Below, one piece after another: positions 17,901 to 25,501 of a stretch of DNA of 64,000 nt (positions are counted from its first letter, which is position 1; each line of letters starts with the position of its first letter). The position numbers were made by a program, and so were the translations under genes. The notes beneath the pieces were generated by a model. That model was not told where the DNA came from and made no database searches. It saw only the letters and a list, made by a program, of their open reading frames with translations. The DNA comes from Cylindrospermopsis curvispora GIHE-G1. GTDB lineage: Bacteria > Cyanobacteriota > Cyanobacteriia > Cyanobacteriales > Nostocaceae. The DNA lies in the NCBI RefSeq assembly GCF_014489415.1, contig NZ_CP060822.1, positions 434,001 to 498,000 on the forward strand, read 5' to 3'.

Positions 17901-18851
17901 TTACACATCCAGTTGATTGCCATTTTGGATATCAACTTGTGGTTTTAGATCATTGGATTTTTCTGCGTCTTTTAACCACGCTTCTAAATCAGAAATCTGT
18001 CTAAAATCCAGTAAAGATTCACCCATTGCTTCTAATTGCTCTAGTGATAGTCTGTTTATCCTTTCCACCACAGGTGACTCGATTCCATCAAACTTGTGAT
18101 TCAGCAACAGTAATATTATCTTTCGCTGTCCTTCTTGTCTTCCTTCTTGTCTTCCTTCCTGAAGACCTTTCTGAAGACCTTTCTGAAGACCTTCCTTAAG
18201 AATTTCGTTGTACCAGGGCGATTCACGTAATACCGTCATGTCCCACCTCATCATTTGTTGTACTAAAGGGATATCAAATACAAAGCTAGCAAAAAAAGAC
18301 AACAACGGCTCCAAATCCCCCAACACTTGATTCTTGCGAAGATTGAGTAGAGCCTGACGCAGATTTACCTCACTATTACCCCCTTTCAAAATTGGGACAA
18401 ACGGTAGCAAGGAAGACAGATTTTGCTCAAACACCGTCTCCGCCTCAATCTCCCACAAATTAATCACCCGATAGTCCTGATAGGCCCTACAACCCATAAT
18501 TTCGGACTCATAACGGCTGCGAATTATCTCCGTCGGCCCAGGTTGAAGAATATTGACGACCACTGGATAGACTAGTAGCCCATACTTTTCCTCTACTAGA
18601 GCAGCATAAGCTCGCATTCGTCGGGGCATCTTAGCATCATGGCGCAGTTGTAGCTCATTCAGTAGAATAAAATCGCCACACTCAGGACTATGGGCCTTGA
18701 GCAAAACATCACTTTCCCGCTCGATCCATTGAAGTTCACTGTTAATAATTTCCTGAACTTTGATCGTTTTATCCCCCGTGACCCAACGCCCCCAAGCTTG
18801 TGGACTAAGTCCAATTAAACGTTTACCGCCAATATCTGATTTTTTTACCAT
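17901..18851 (-). CDS. Rpn-like nuclease with DUF4351 C-terminus, copy 2
   Basis: 316 residues, practically identical to copy 1 except that the variable Gln/Glu/Gly segment is eight residues shorter (24 bp, two repeat units) and lacks the ELRGEQRG block. It has the same candidate D/E/Q nuclease residues and the same terminal QVDIQNGNQLDV. With the remnant upstream it forms a 1.24-kb unit duplicated in tandem with 16611-17876. Confidence 0.75.
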   Translation of the reverse strand: MVKKSDIGGKRLIGLSPQAWGRWVTGDKTIKVQEIINSELQWIERESDVLLKAHSPECGDFILLNELQLRHDAKMPRRMRAYAALVEEKYGLLVYPVVVNILQPGPTEIIRSRYESEIMGCRAYQDYRVINLWEIEAETVFEQNLSSLLPFVPILKGGNSEVNLRQALLNLRKNQVLGDLEPLLSFFASFVFDIPLVQQMMRWDMTVLRESPWYNEILKEGLQKGLQKGLQEGRQEGRQEGQRKIILLLLNHKFDGIESPVVERINRLSLEQLEAMGESLLDFRQISDLEAWLKDAEKSNDLKPQVDIQNGNQLDV

Positions 18852-18857
18852 AAATAA

Positions 18858-19108
18858 TCACACAATGGATTTTTCTGCGTCTTTTAACCATGCTTCTAAA
18901 TCAGAAACCTGTCTAAAATCCAGTAAAGATTCAGCTTCTGCATTTTGCAACAGTTCCTTACCTATCTCCTCTTCATTCGTTCCTAACAACTGTAACAAGG
19001 TTACATTAGGACTTAGGTTTTGCCTTTCCCTCAAATCCGTCAGGTAACTCCGCACCCACATTATAACCTGGACTGGGCAAAATCAACAAACCTTGCCACG
19101 GGCGATTG
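18858..19108 (-). pseudogene. DUF2887/Rpn-like gene remnant, copy 2
   Basis: Same chimera as 17616-17866 with one amino-acid change (RQVSDLEAW instead of RQISDLEAW). It is part of the tandem duplication. Confidence 0.7.
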
Positions 19109-19120
19109 CTTCGCAATCGC
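19102..19120. repeat. Perfect palindrome GCGATTGC-ttc-GCAATCGC
   Basis: Right-hand junction of the tandem Rpn cassettes, next to the 3' end of copy 3. Confidence 0.85.
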
Positions 19121-19142
19121 TCGTTGTAGACACTGTAACCGA

Positions 19143-19823
19143 TTACACATCCAGTTGATTGCCATTTTGGATATCAACTTGTGGTTTTAGATCATTGGAT
19201 TTTTCTGCGTCTTTTAACCATGCTTCTAAATCAGAAATCTGTTTAAAATCCAGTAAAGATTCACCCATTGCTTCTAATTGCTCTAATGATAGTCTGTTTA
19301 TCCTTTCCACCACAGGTAACTCAATTCCATCAAACTTGTGATTCAGCAACAGTAATATTATCTTTCGCTGTCCTTCTTGTCTTCCACGTTGTTCTCCTCG
19401 AAGTTCGCCTTCCTGAAGACCTTCTTGTCTCACTTTTTCTATATCTTGCTGGTACAGTGGTGCTAACCTCATAATTAACTCCTTATCTTCCCTTTCTTCA
19501 GCTTTTCCACTTTGCTCCAAGTTTTGTCTCAAAGTATATAGCAATTCTAGCACCTTTCTTCGTAATGGGTGATCTTCTGTCAGTTTTTCTAACTGATCAA
19601 TTGCTTTTGTTCGTACTTTCCCCCTTCCCAATATTCTTAGCCATAATGTTTCCGGCGTGTTTGGTAAGTGGTGAATCGCTACAATCTTTGTCCTCAGACT
19701 TTTTCCTAAATGGTACAGTCTAACTTCTCCTGGAACTCGCTTAGAAGATTCTATTTCTCCATAGGGCCTGAGTATTTCCTCTAAGTAGTCCTTGGCAAAT
19801 TGGTCGTGAATGAATCGGGTCAT
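19143..19823 (-). CDS. Rpn-like/DUF4351 protein, internally deleted (copy 3)
   Basis: 226 residues. It begins MTRFIHDQFAKDYLEEILRP, the usual start of a DUF4351 family, then jumps after GEVR to YHLGKSLRTKIVAIHHLP. The segment with IDCFFSP..LGSFARLPGIFEPF, still present in the copy at 50622, is missing here. It continues AEEREDKELIMRLAPLYQQDIEKVRQEG, a short EGELRGEQRGRQEG repeat and the shared DUF4351 end. The nuclease core is incomplete, so it is probably not an active enzyme. Confidence 0.65.
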   Translation of the reverse strand: MTRFIHDQFAKDYLEEILRPYGEIESSKRVPGEVRLYHLGKSLRTKIVAIHHLPNTPETLWLRILGRGKVRTKAIDQLEKLTEDHPLRRKVLELLYTLRQNLEQSGKAEEREDKELIMRLAPLYQQDIEKVRQEGLQEGELRGEQRGRQEGQRKIILLLLNHKFDGIELPVVERINRLSLEQLEAMGESLLDFKQISDLEAWLKDAEKSNDLKPQVDIQNGNQLDV

Positions 19824-20180
19824 TCTCTTAATCTTCCTTGTTCTTTCCTCTCAAAATTTCTTTGTGTCACCCATTAAGCGATCGCAGTTTATTTTAAACT
19901 CGTATTTGGTACACAAGTCAAGAGAATATGGTGCTTAATTTACATTTCTTTGCAAGGCTGATGGCTTATTACACATAGGGTGAGCTGGTTTCTACACCAC
20001 CCAACATTTGTTTCAAATTAAAAGGGCGATTAGGAAGCACTCCCTATGGGCCGTTCCAGCCACTGGTGTTAATTACCACCCTCGAGGTCTAAATTTATCG
20101 TCATTGAGAATGACTAAATTATCTCCCGACTGCCCAATTACAAATAATCCCTTCCGATAAGCATAACGAGAAACATCCAA

Positions 20181-20643
20181 GGGATTAATTTACATTTCTT
20201 TACAAACCTGATGGTTTAACATTACAGATTTCGATTACACATCGGGTCAACCGGTTTTGACCCCCTCAACAGCGTTGTTTATATGAATTTATTTCAAATT
20301 AAAAGGGCGATTGGGAAGCACTCCCTATGGGCGATCGCCAGTCTGTTTTGCACACACTGCTGTTAACTACCACCCCCGAGGTCTAAATTTATCGTCATTG
20401 AGATAGAAGTGTTACTGGCTAAATTATGGTATATGTGAGTTTGTTGTATCTATTATCAGATACCGTTCCAATCCATCCGGTGCCAAATCTTCCCCTTCAG
20501 GCCAGCAAATCCCCCCTAGTGTATCTATCTGAGCCTGACGAAAATAACGAGGACTCTTTAGACGCCAGTAACGCTCTCGGGTTTGAATTAATTTTTCCAG
20601 GGAAAGCCTCATCTCTTGCCCATTTTCAAAGATGACCTGCAAA
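20181..20643. repeat. 463-bp direct repeat, copy 2
   Basis: Same as 16129-16591. This copy carries on into the intact DUF2442 gene, so it is the likely source. The gene-free stretch 19824-20423 consists of this repeat and of sequence shared with 51201-51410 upstream of another Rpn copy. Confidence 0.85.
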
Positions 20644-20708
20644 CGAAAACCATCCAAAGGAACTACCTTTATCGCTTTTAGCCAGGGAGTTTTAATCTGA
20701 GAGTTCAT
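20424..20708 (-). CDS. DUF2442 domain protein
   Basis: 94 residues: WLKAIKVVPLDGFRLQVIFENG, RYWRLKSPRYFRQAQID, GGICWPEGEDLAPD. This is the complete DUF2442 pattern (small basic protein, often paired with DUF4160 in a toxin-antitoxin-like or DNA-binding module). It overlaps the upstream DUF4160 gene by 17 bp, so the pair is co-expressed. Biochemical role not established. Confidence 0.8.
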   Translation of the reverse strand: MNSQIKTPWLKAIKVVPLDGFRLQVIFENGQEMRLSLEKLIQTRERYWRLKSPRYFRQAQIDTLGGICWPEGEDLAPDGLERYLIIDTTNSHIP

Positions 20709-20919
20709 GCCATTTCTCCAGTAATTCTACTTGATTATTCAGTATAAATATTTTGATTTTTTTTGCTTGAGCAGGGGGCATCTCCCCCGCTAGAGGTTCA
20801 CCGTCTTCAAGGCTAAATGAACCGGCAAAATCTCCATACATGGCATGACAATGAGGTATCCCATGGTCATCCATGTACATATAAATGGAAATTCCAAAGA
20901 AAAAAGCGACTCGCGGCAT
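20692..20919 (-). CDS. DUF4160 domain protein
   Basis: Start placed at ATG 20919 (MPRVAFFFGISIYMYMDDHG), which is the usual DUF4160 N-terminus; an upstream in-frame ATG adds 12 atypical residues. HCHAMYGDFAGSFSL and GEPLAGEMPPAQ are the family landmarks. DUF4160-DUF2442 pairs are widespread in cyanobacteria and look like a two-gene addiction or regulatory module, but no function is proven. Confidence 0.8.
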   Translation of the reverse strand: MPRVAFFFGISIYMYMDDHGIPHCHAMYGDFAGSFSLEDGEPLAGEMPPAQAKKIKIFILNNQVELLEKWHELSD

Positions 20920-21056
20920 TGTCAAATTCTCGCTACTAGGTTCAATTATTATCACATATTACGCACCGGGTTTTCCATAAAAAACCAAAACATTTTTATT
21001 CCAGCTTCAATTAAACTTAGGTACGTCTGAGTAAGTTTCTAAGAGATAGGAATAAC

Positions 21057-21485
21057 TCAATCGGGTAAAAATATATCCCTCAGCAATTGTTCTGGACTAT
21101 AGGGGCAATCTTTAGGATAATTAGACAGGCCTGCTTCCCGCTTAGCATTTATTACTGCCAAGGGATAGGCTGACAAAATGATATCCGATACGATGGGTTT
21201 TAGACTGGGGTTTTCTTGCAAAAGCTTGCCTAACCGCAGGCGTTGTTCTTGGATGGTCAACTGCCAACTCTGAGATCTGAGATTGGGCTGATAGTGCCAC
21301 TTTAGCAGATGCATGATGAGCACCTCCAGGCGAGTGGCAAGCTGGCGTTTTTCTGAACGACCCATTGCTTCGATTTCTTCAGCGAGATTCATCCAGTCTA
21401 AGAAACTCGCTTGCCGTTGTCGCAGAAGTTCTGCCTGCTGGCTTGCCCAAGCATAAAAGTCGGCTTCATAATTGATAATCTCCAT
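21057..21485 (-). CDS. DUF29 family protein
   Basis: 142 residues, full length for DUF29 (PF01724): NYEADFYAWASQQAELLR, DWMNLAEEIEAMGRSEKRQL, LLKWHYQP, SWQLTIQEQR, YPLAVINAKREAGL. It is a cytosolic all-helical family, extremely amplified in cyanobacteria and of unknown function. It has its own 100-200 bp intergenic spaces and no evident operon partner. Confidence 0.9.
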   Translation of the reverse strand: MEIINYEADFYAWASQQAELLRQRQASFLDWMNLAEEIEAMGRSEKRQLATRLEVLIMHLLKWHYQPNLRSQSWQLTIQEQRLRLGKLLQENPSLKPIVSDIILSAYPLAVINAKREAGLSNYPKDCPYSPEQLLRDIFLPD

Positions 21486-21691
21486 CGTGTATACCTCAAA
21501 AATGGCAGGTCGCCTCGCTCGCCATATTAGTATCTAATTAAGTATAACACTTGGTAGGTTGAGTTTAAAACGAATCCCACTTCATGAACGGTTTAAAAGG
21601 GCGATTGCGAAGCACTCGCACTTGCGAGATCGCGAAGCACTCCTTACAGGAGATCTGCTTTGCGATCGCTCGTTGTAGACACTGTAACCGA

Positions 21692-22714
21692 TTACACATC
21701 CAGTTGATTGCCATTTTGGATATCAACTTGTGGTTTTAGATCATTGGATTTTTCTGCGTCTTTTAACCACGCTTCTAAATCAGAAATCTGTCTAAAATCC
21801 AGTAAAGATTCACCCATTGCTTCTAATTGCTCTAGTGATAGTCTGTTTATCCTTTCCACCACAGGTGACTCGATTCCATCAAACTTGTGATTCAGCAACA
21901 GTAATATTATCTTTCGCTGTCCTTCTTGTCTTCCTTCTTGTCTTCCTTCTTGTCTTCCTTCCTGAAGACCTTCTTGTCTTCCACGTTGTTCTCCTCGAAG
22001 TTCGCCTTCCTGAAGACCTTCCTGACGACCTTTCTGAAGACCTTCCTGAAGACCTTCCTTAAGAATTTCGTTGTACCAGGGCGATTCACGTAATACCGTC
22101 ATGTCCCACCTCATCATTTGTTGTACTAAAGGGATATCAAATACAAAGCTAGCAAAAAAAGACAACAACGGCTCCAAATCCCCCAACACTTGATTCTTGC
22201 GAAGATTGAGTAGAGCCTGACGCAGATTTACCTCACTATTACCCCCCTTCAAAATTGGGACAAACGGTAGCAAGGAAGACAGATTTTGCTCAAACACCGT
22301 CTCCGCCTCAATCTCCCACAAATTAATCACCCGATAGTCCTGATAGGCCCTACAACCCATAATTTCGGACTCATAACGGCTGCGAATTATCTCCGTCGGC
22401 CCAGGTTGAAGAATATTGACGACCACTGGATAGACTAGTAGCCCATACTTTTCCTCTACTAGAGCAGCATAAGCTCGCATTCGTCGGGGCATCTTAGCAT
22501 CATGGCGCAGTTGTAGCTCATTCAGTAGAATAAAATCGCCACACTCAGGACTATGGGCCTTGAGCAAAACATCACTTTCCCGCTCGATCCATTGAAGTTC
22601 ACTGTTAATAATTTCCTGAACTTTGATCGTTTTATCCCCCGTGACCCAACGCCCCCAAGCTTGTGGACTAAGTCCAATTAAACGTTTACCGCCAATATCT
22701 GATTTTTTTACCAT
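21692..22714 (-). CDS. Rpn-like nuclease with DUF4351 C-terminus, copy 4 (longest repeat)
   Basis: Same protein as copies 1 and 2 from MVKKSDIGGKRLIG to QVDIQNGNQLDV, but the variable EGLQ/EGRQ/ELRGEQRG segment is 49 residues against 33 and 25, i.e. steps of 24 and 48 bp. The nuclease part is unchanged, so only the linker length varies. Its downstream edge is a long GCGATTGCGAAG..GCGATCGC palindromic cluster. The upstream neighbour is again a DUF2887 remnant. Confidence 0.75.
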   Translation of the reverse strand: MVKKSDIGGKRLIGLSPQAWGRWVTGDKTIKVQEIINSELQWIERESDVLLKAHSPECGDFILLNELQLRHDAKMPRRMRAYAALVEEKYGLLVYPVVVNILQPGPTEIIRSRYESEIMGCRAYQDYRVINLWEIEAETVFEQNLSSLLPFVPILKGGNSEVNLRQALLNLRKNQVLGDLEPLLSFFASFVFDIPLVQQMMRWDMTVLRESPWYNEILKEGLQEGLQKGRQEGLQEGELRGEQRGRQEGLQEGRQEGRQEGRQEGQRKIILLLLNHKFDGIESPVVERINRLSLEQLEAMGESLLDFRQISDLEAWLKDAEKSNDLKPQVDIQNGNQLDV

Positions 22715-22720
22715 AAACAA

Positions 22721-22868
22721 TCACACAATGGATTTTTCTGCGTCTTTTAACCATGCTTCTAAATCAGAAATCTGTCTAAAATCCAGTAAAGATTCAGCTT
22801 CTGCATTTTGCAACAGTTCCTTACCTATCTCCTCTTCATTCGTTCCTAACAACTGTAACAAGGTTACA
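22721..22868 (-). pseudogene. DUF2887/Rpn-like gene remnant, copy 3
   Basis: Carries NVTLLQLLGTNEEEIGKELL and the ESLLDFRQISDLEAWLK end. Upstream of position 22868 the sequence departs from the other copies and soon enters the collapsed hicBA remnant. Confidence 0.65.
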
Positions 22869-22919
22869 TTGATTGTTTGAATGTAAGGATTCAGGTCTGA
22901 ACTGGAGGTATTAGGGATA

Positions 22920-23129
22920 TTATTTTTGTAATAATTCAAAGAACATTTCTTTTTTTAAACTTTCAAGATACAATTCAATAGCTTCTGTAATATTATCAAT
23001 TGTTTCTTCAAAAGTGTCTCCTTGAGAATGACAGCCTTTCAGAATCGGGCAAAAAGCATGATAGCCTCCATGTTCTTCCTTTTCGAGAATCACGGTGTAA
23101 TTGTAAATTTGTTTGCTGTTGTTGTTCAT
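22920..23129 (-). pseudogene. hicB'-'hicA fusion remnant
   Basis: The first 59 residues (IYNYTVILEKEEHGGYHAFC, GCHSQGDTFEETIDNITEA) equal HicB at 48092-48331. The last nine (EMFFELLQK) equal the C-terminus of HicA at 47865. A deletion between SLK in hicB and the end of hicA fused the two in frame. The upstream 140 bp are also shared, so this is a decayed duplicate of that locus. Confidence 0.85.
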
Positions 23130-23281
23130 ATATATTTTTTACTTGAACTGGTTTGAGCGCAAAATATTTTGGGTAAATCTCGAATTTGTCGTACCAGCTG
23201 ATTTAATTCTTGGGGTTCTAAGGAGGCCTGATGCTCCGGACTAGGGAGAGTGCGATCGCCAACGAATTACCCGTGATTATT

Positions 23282-23505
23282 CGTTATAGTTTAAAATTGA
23301 GACAGAGACATCCTACCGCTAGCCACCTAGGTAGATGAGTCTACTTGGTACGAACTGAGATCATATAGACCGTCAAAGCTCTGCACCTTATGGTTTAGTT
23401 TATATTTCATTTAGAAACAGGAGGAACAATTACCTCATGCCAGTATAATATCATAACTTGTTGCATAAATAAACCAAGGATTGCGATTATTTTACATTTC
23501 TTTAC
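23282..23505. repeat. Conserved intergenic element R2, copy B
   Basis: Core at 23347-23392. Together with the hicBA remnant it is part of a duplicated block corresponding to 47865-48750 (copy D). Confidence 0.65.
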
Positions 23506-23525
23506 ATCATTGGGAGATCCCCAAG

Positions 23526-23702
23526 GAATTACTCGTCATTGTTTAAATTAACCCTTACCTGGAGACTGTCTGTGGGGGAAAGCTCAAGTGGGTTAAACCC
23601 GACTGGTTTTGTCGTGGGTAATCGTAGGTTGGGTTGAGGCACGAAACCCAACAAACCAACAGGATATATATAAGTGCGATTGCGAAGCACTCCTTACAGG
23701 AG
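23526..23702. repeat. R1 repeat, copy c, with partial copy d to 23756
   Basis: Lacks the GGGAATCAATTCCC palindrome but keeps GTTGGGTT..AACCCAAC and TATATATA. A second partial copy (AGTCGGTTGAAACCGACTGG) follows at 23717-23736, then the first ~30 bp of an R2 element, cut by the acyltransferase remnant. Confidence 0.75.
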
Positions 23703-23774
23703 ATTGCGAAGCTCAAGTCGGTTGAAACCGACTGGTTTTGTCGTGGGTGATTATTGGTTATAGGTTAAAATTGA

Positions 23775-23925
23775 GACAGAAAAACCCTCGAACGCGATAC
23801 TACCGCACCCGCACCCACTACAACTCCATTTCCTAAAGTAACACCTGGTAGGATAATAGCTCTATAGGCAATCCAAACGCCATCGCTTTTTATGTATGAT
23901 ATGTCTACTTCAAGGAAACTTTTGG
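23775..23925 (-). pseudogene. Hexapeptide-repeat acyltransferase, internal fragment
   Basis: In the minus strand the frame reads DGVWIAYRAIILPGVTLGNG then VVVGAGAVVS, the left-handed beta-helix turns of sugar O- or N-acetyltransferases. No start or end is present. The matching C-terminal piece (AIAVGNPAKIIKYR) lies at 24454-24560, on the far side of vapBC and in the wrong order for a simple insertion. Confidence 0.75.
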
Positions 23926-24245
23926 TGAACTAAACTACTGGCTACAATCAATCGATCTGCTGGATCACCATGAAAATTCCCTGGTAATCTAGTTGACAGC
24001 ACCGCAATTTCTGGTGTTAAAGCTAACAGTTGAATTTTTGGATGTTGAAGTGCGAGATTTATCCAAATTTGGACATCCATTGATAAACCAATTCTATTTT
24101 TGGCAACCAGCATTGCTAATTCCCAGCAACTAATTGCAGCAATGCCAATGATATCAGCTTTGTTAATGGCTTCAGTAGCTTGTACCGAAAGATTTTTAGA
24201 TTCTGTTATCCACCAAATCCAAGCATGGGTATCAAGAATAATCAT
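23910..24245 (-). CDS. vapC: PIN-domain toxin, VapC family, C-terminally shortened
   Basis: 111 residues with PIN-domain acidic residues: D5 in ILDTHAWIW, E42 in SCWELAML, and D94/D97 in HGDPADRLIVAS. VapC toxins are Mg-dependent ribonucleases. The family usually runs ~125 residues, with a final ITxDxxI..Y segment; here the frame ends in HQKFP after SSLV, at the joint with the acyltransferase fragment. The last catalytic Asp region may be missing. It overlaps the antitoxin gene by 4 bp. Confidence 0.8.
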   Translation of the reverse strand: MIILDTHAWIWWITESKNLSVQATEAINKADIIGIAAISCWELAMLVAKNRIGLSMDVQIWINLALQHPKIQLLALTPEIAVLSTRLPGNFHGDPADRLIVASSLVHQKFP

Positions 24246-24457
24246 CTCTCAACATCCCACGTTTCATCAATGGGGCTAATAATATCTTTTTCATAGATGA
24301 TACTATTCTTGAGTGGGTTATTTGCGAACCAGCTAATTTCATTGTTAGCCACAGGTATGGGATGTTTAAGTGCCATCACAATACGATACACTACGTTAAT
24401 GGTAAAATCATCGATGTAATCCAGTTCCAGTTTGAGTTTTTCTCGATCAGTAATCAT
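24242..24457 (-). CDS. Antitoxin partner of the VapC toxin
   Basis: 71 residues, position and ATGA overlap typical of a VapB-type antitoxin: LDYIDDFTINVVYRIVMAL then SWFANNPLKNSIIYEKDII. It should bind and inhibit VapC and autoregulate the operon. I do not recognise a specific DNA-binding fold. Its own start also overlaps the stop of the upstream chimeric fragment. Confidence 0.65.
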   Translation of the reverse strand: MITDREKLKLELDYIDDFTINVVYRIVMALKHPIPVANNEISWFANNPLKNSIIYEKDIISPIDETWDVER

Positions 24458-24560
24458 TTTTCTATGCTTATTAGTATCGGTTGGTAGCTCATATTAGCTA
24501 TTTTTGAGTTACGGTATTTAATTATTTTAGCTGGATTGCCAACAGCGATCGCTTGAACCA
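24454..24560 (-). pseudogene. Hexapeptide acyltransferase, C-terminal fragment
   Basis: Encodes AIAVGNPAKIIKYR, the near-universal end of hexapeptide acetyltransferases, followed by a natural tail and stop. The upstream end coincides with the HIP1 octamer at 24545-24552, where it is joined to a glycosyltransferase start. Confidence 0.8.
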
Positions 24561-24688
24561 TCATCTGATAGTAAAATCTCATAAGGGGCTTGGGTTTGTT
24601 CAAGACAAGAAGATATTGTGGTGCGAATAAATTTTTCAGCATTGTAAGTGGGAATACAAATACTTATTTTCAGTGCGTTATTGTGCAT
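24543..24688 (-). pseudogene. GT2 glycosyltransferase, N-terminal fragment
   Basis: From ATG 24688: ALKISICIPTYNAEKFI, SSCLEQTQAPYEILLSDDGSSD, a perfect GT2 N-terminus up to the DDGSSD motif. At that codon, inside GCGATCGC, the sequence switches to the acyltransferase end and the GT2 frame stops a few codons later. Confidence 0.85.
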
Positions 24689-24895
24689 TGTAAATTGTAA
24701 AAATTTTGTTAATTTTTCAATCAAAGTAACCAAGGAAAGTAGGTTCTTGCGCCTGTTTTATGGAGAATTAGTCGCCATATTCTCCCGCTCCAATATACTC
24801 TTACACATCAGCTTAGCTGATTTCGACTCCGCTCAACCACAGGAGTTGTTTATACGAGTTCATTTTAAATCAAAATGGCGATTGCGAAGCACTCC

Positions 24896-25015
24896 TTAAT
24901 CGACATGGTGGGATGAGAGGGACAAAGCTTCCGGAATTAGGCAATATTCACAACAACCATTGGCGCGATCGCCCACTATTCGCCGCAGGGACGCATAAAT
25001 ATAGCTTTTACTCAT
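24896..25015 (-). pseudogene. HNH endonuclease, N-terminal fragment
   Basis: 39 codons from ATG 25015: SYIYASLRRIVGDRANGCCE then YCLIPEAL, the usual start of cyanobacterial HNH nucleases (CEYC zinc pair). It ends at 24896 next to a GCGATTGCGAAGCACTCC repeat before the catalytic HNH. It overlaps the stop of the fragment upstream (ATGAGTAA), as an operon pair would. Confidence 0.65.
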
Positions 25016-25169
25016 CCTTCTTAAGTTTAAGGAGGGCTTGAGCTTTTGCTAGTCGCACAAGATGCTCTATAAATTCGTATTGTTGCCAAAGACGCTGCTC
25101 GTCGTTGTTTAAACTCTGAGTGCGATTTTTTTCCAGGAGGATTTCAACTTCAGTTTGCACTGGAGGTGA
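25008..25169 (-). pseudogene. Hypothetical protein, C-terminal fragment
   Basis: Open frame without start: TEVEILLEKNRTQSLNNDEQ, LWQQYEFIEHLVRLAKAQAL and LKLKKDE then stop. It resembles the C-terminus of small helical cyanobacterial proteins commonly found just before HNH genes. The 5' part is replaced by the R2 element. Confidence 0.6.
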
Positions 25170-25188
25170 TCAAATTTATTTATCTACC

Positions 25189-25357
25189 CTACCACTCGAC
25201 TCTTATAGCTACTTGGGTGGTTGGGTCGAGTTGGTACGAACTGAGATCATGTAGACCGTCAAAGCTCAGCACCTTATGAAGTTTATATTTCATTTGGATA
25301 TGGGCGGGATTAATTACCCCATGGCAACATGATATCAGATTTGTTGGATAAGTCAAG
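25189..25357. repeat. Conserved intergenic element R2, copy C
   Basis: Core at 25233-25278. This copy shows a perfect 7-bp stem just before the core (25194-25200 ACTCGAC with 25225-25231 GTCGAGT). The other copies have different but also pairable bases there. Confidence 0.6.
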
Positions 25358-25439
25358 GGTAAGCTCTACCGAGATAGCTTGTGGAGTAGACAAACCTCTC
25401 AAGAATCATGTTGAGACTAGGATGAAACAGGAAGTAGGT
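25358..25439 (+). pseudogene. TnpB (IS607-type) C-terminal remnant
   Basis: Plus-strand frame VSSTEIACGVDKPLKNH, then MKQEVGS, nearly identical to the TnpB remnant at 37440-37540 on the minus strand. Only the terminal ~28 codons remain. Confidence 0.65.
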
Positions 25440-25460
25440 TCTAAAGTCCAGATCTGTAGG

Positions 25461-25490
25461 GGGAGACCGAGAATTCATTCCCGGTCTCCC
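25461..25490. terminator. Strong hairpin just after the giant ORF
   Basis: GGGAGACCG pairs with CGGTCTCCC around GAATTC-like centre (one mismatch), 11 bp past the stop codon of the giant gene. It belongs to the R1 repeat family (partial copy 25453-25495). There is no T-run on the minus strand, so a terminator role is possible but not certain. Confidence 0.4.
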
Positions 25491-25501
25491 TGACCTTAGC
25501 T

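Noticed and set aside
16374-22089. Plus-strand open frames opposite the Rpn-like genes
   Set aside because: They are antisense shadows of the repeated DUF4351 and linker DNA, with no family resemblance and no supported start.
15396-25490. Many short repeats that could suggest a CRISPR array
   Set aside because: No regular spacing, no uniform repeat of 24-40 bp with unique spacers, and no cas genes in the window.
25461-25490. Firm Rho-independent terminator after the giant gene
   Set aside because: Strong stem but no U-run, and the same stem occurs within R1 repeats elsewhere, so it is listed with low confidence only.
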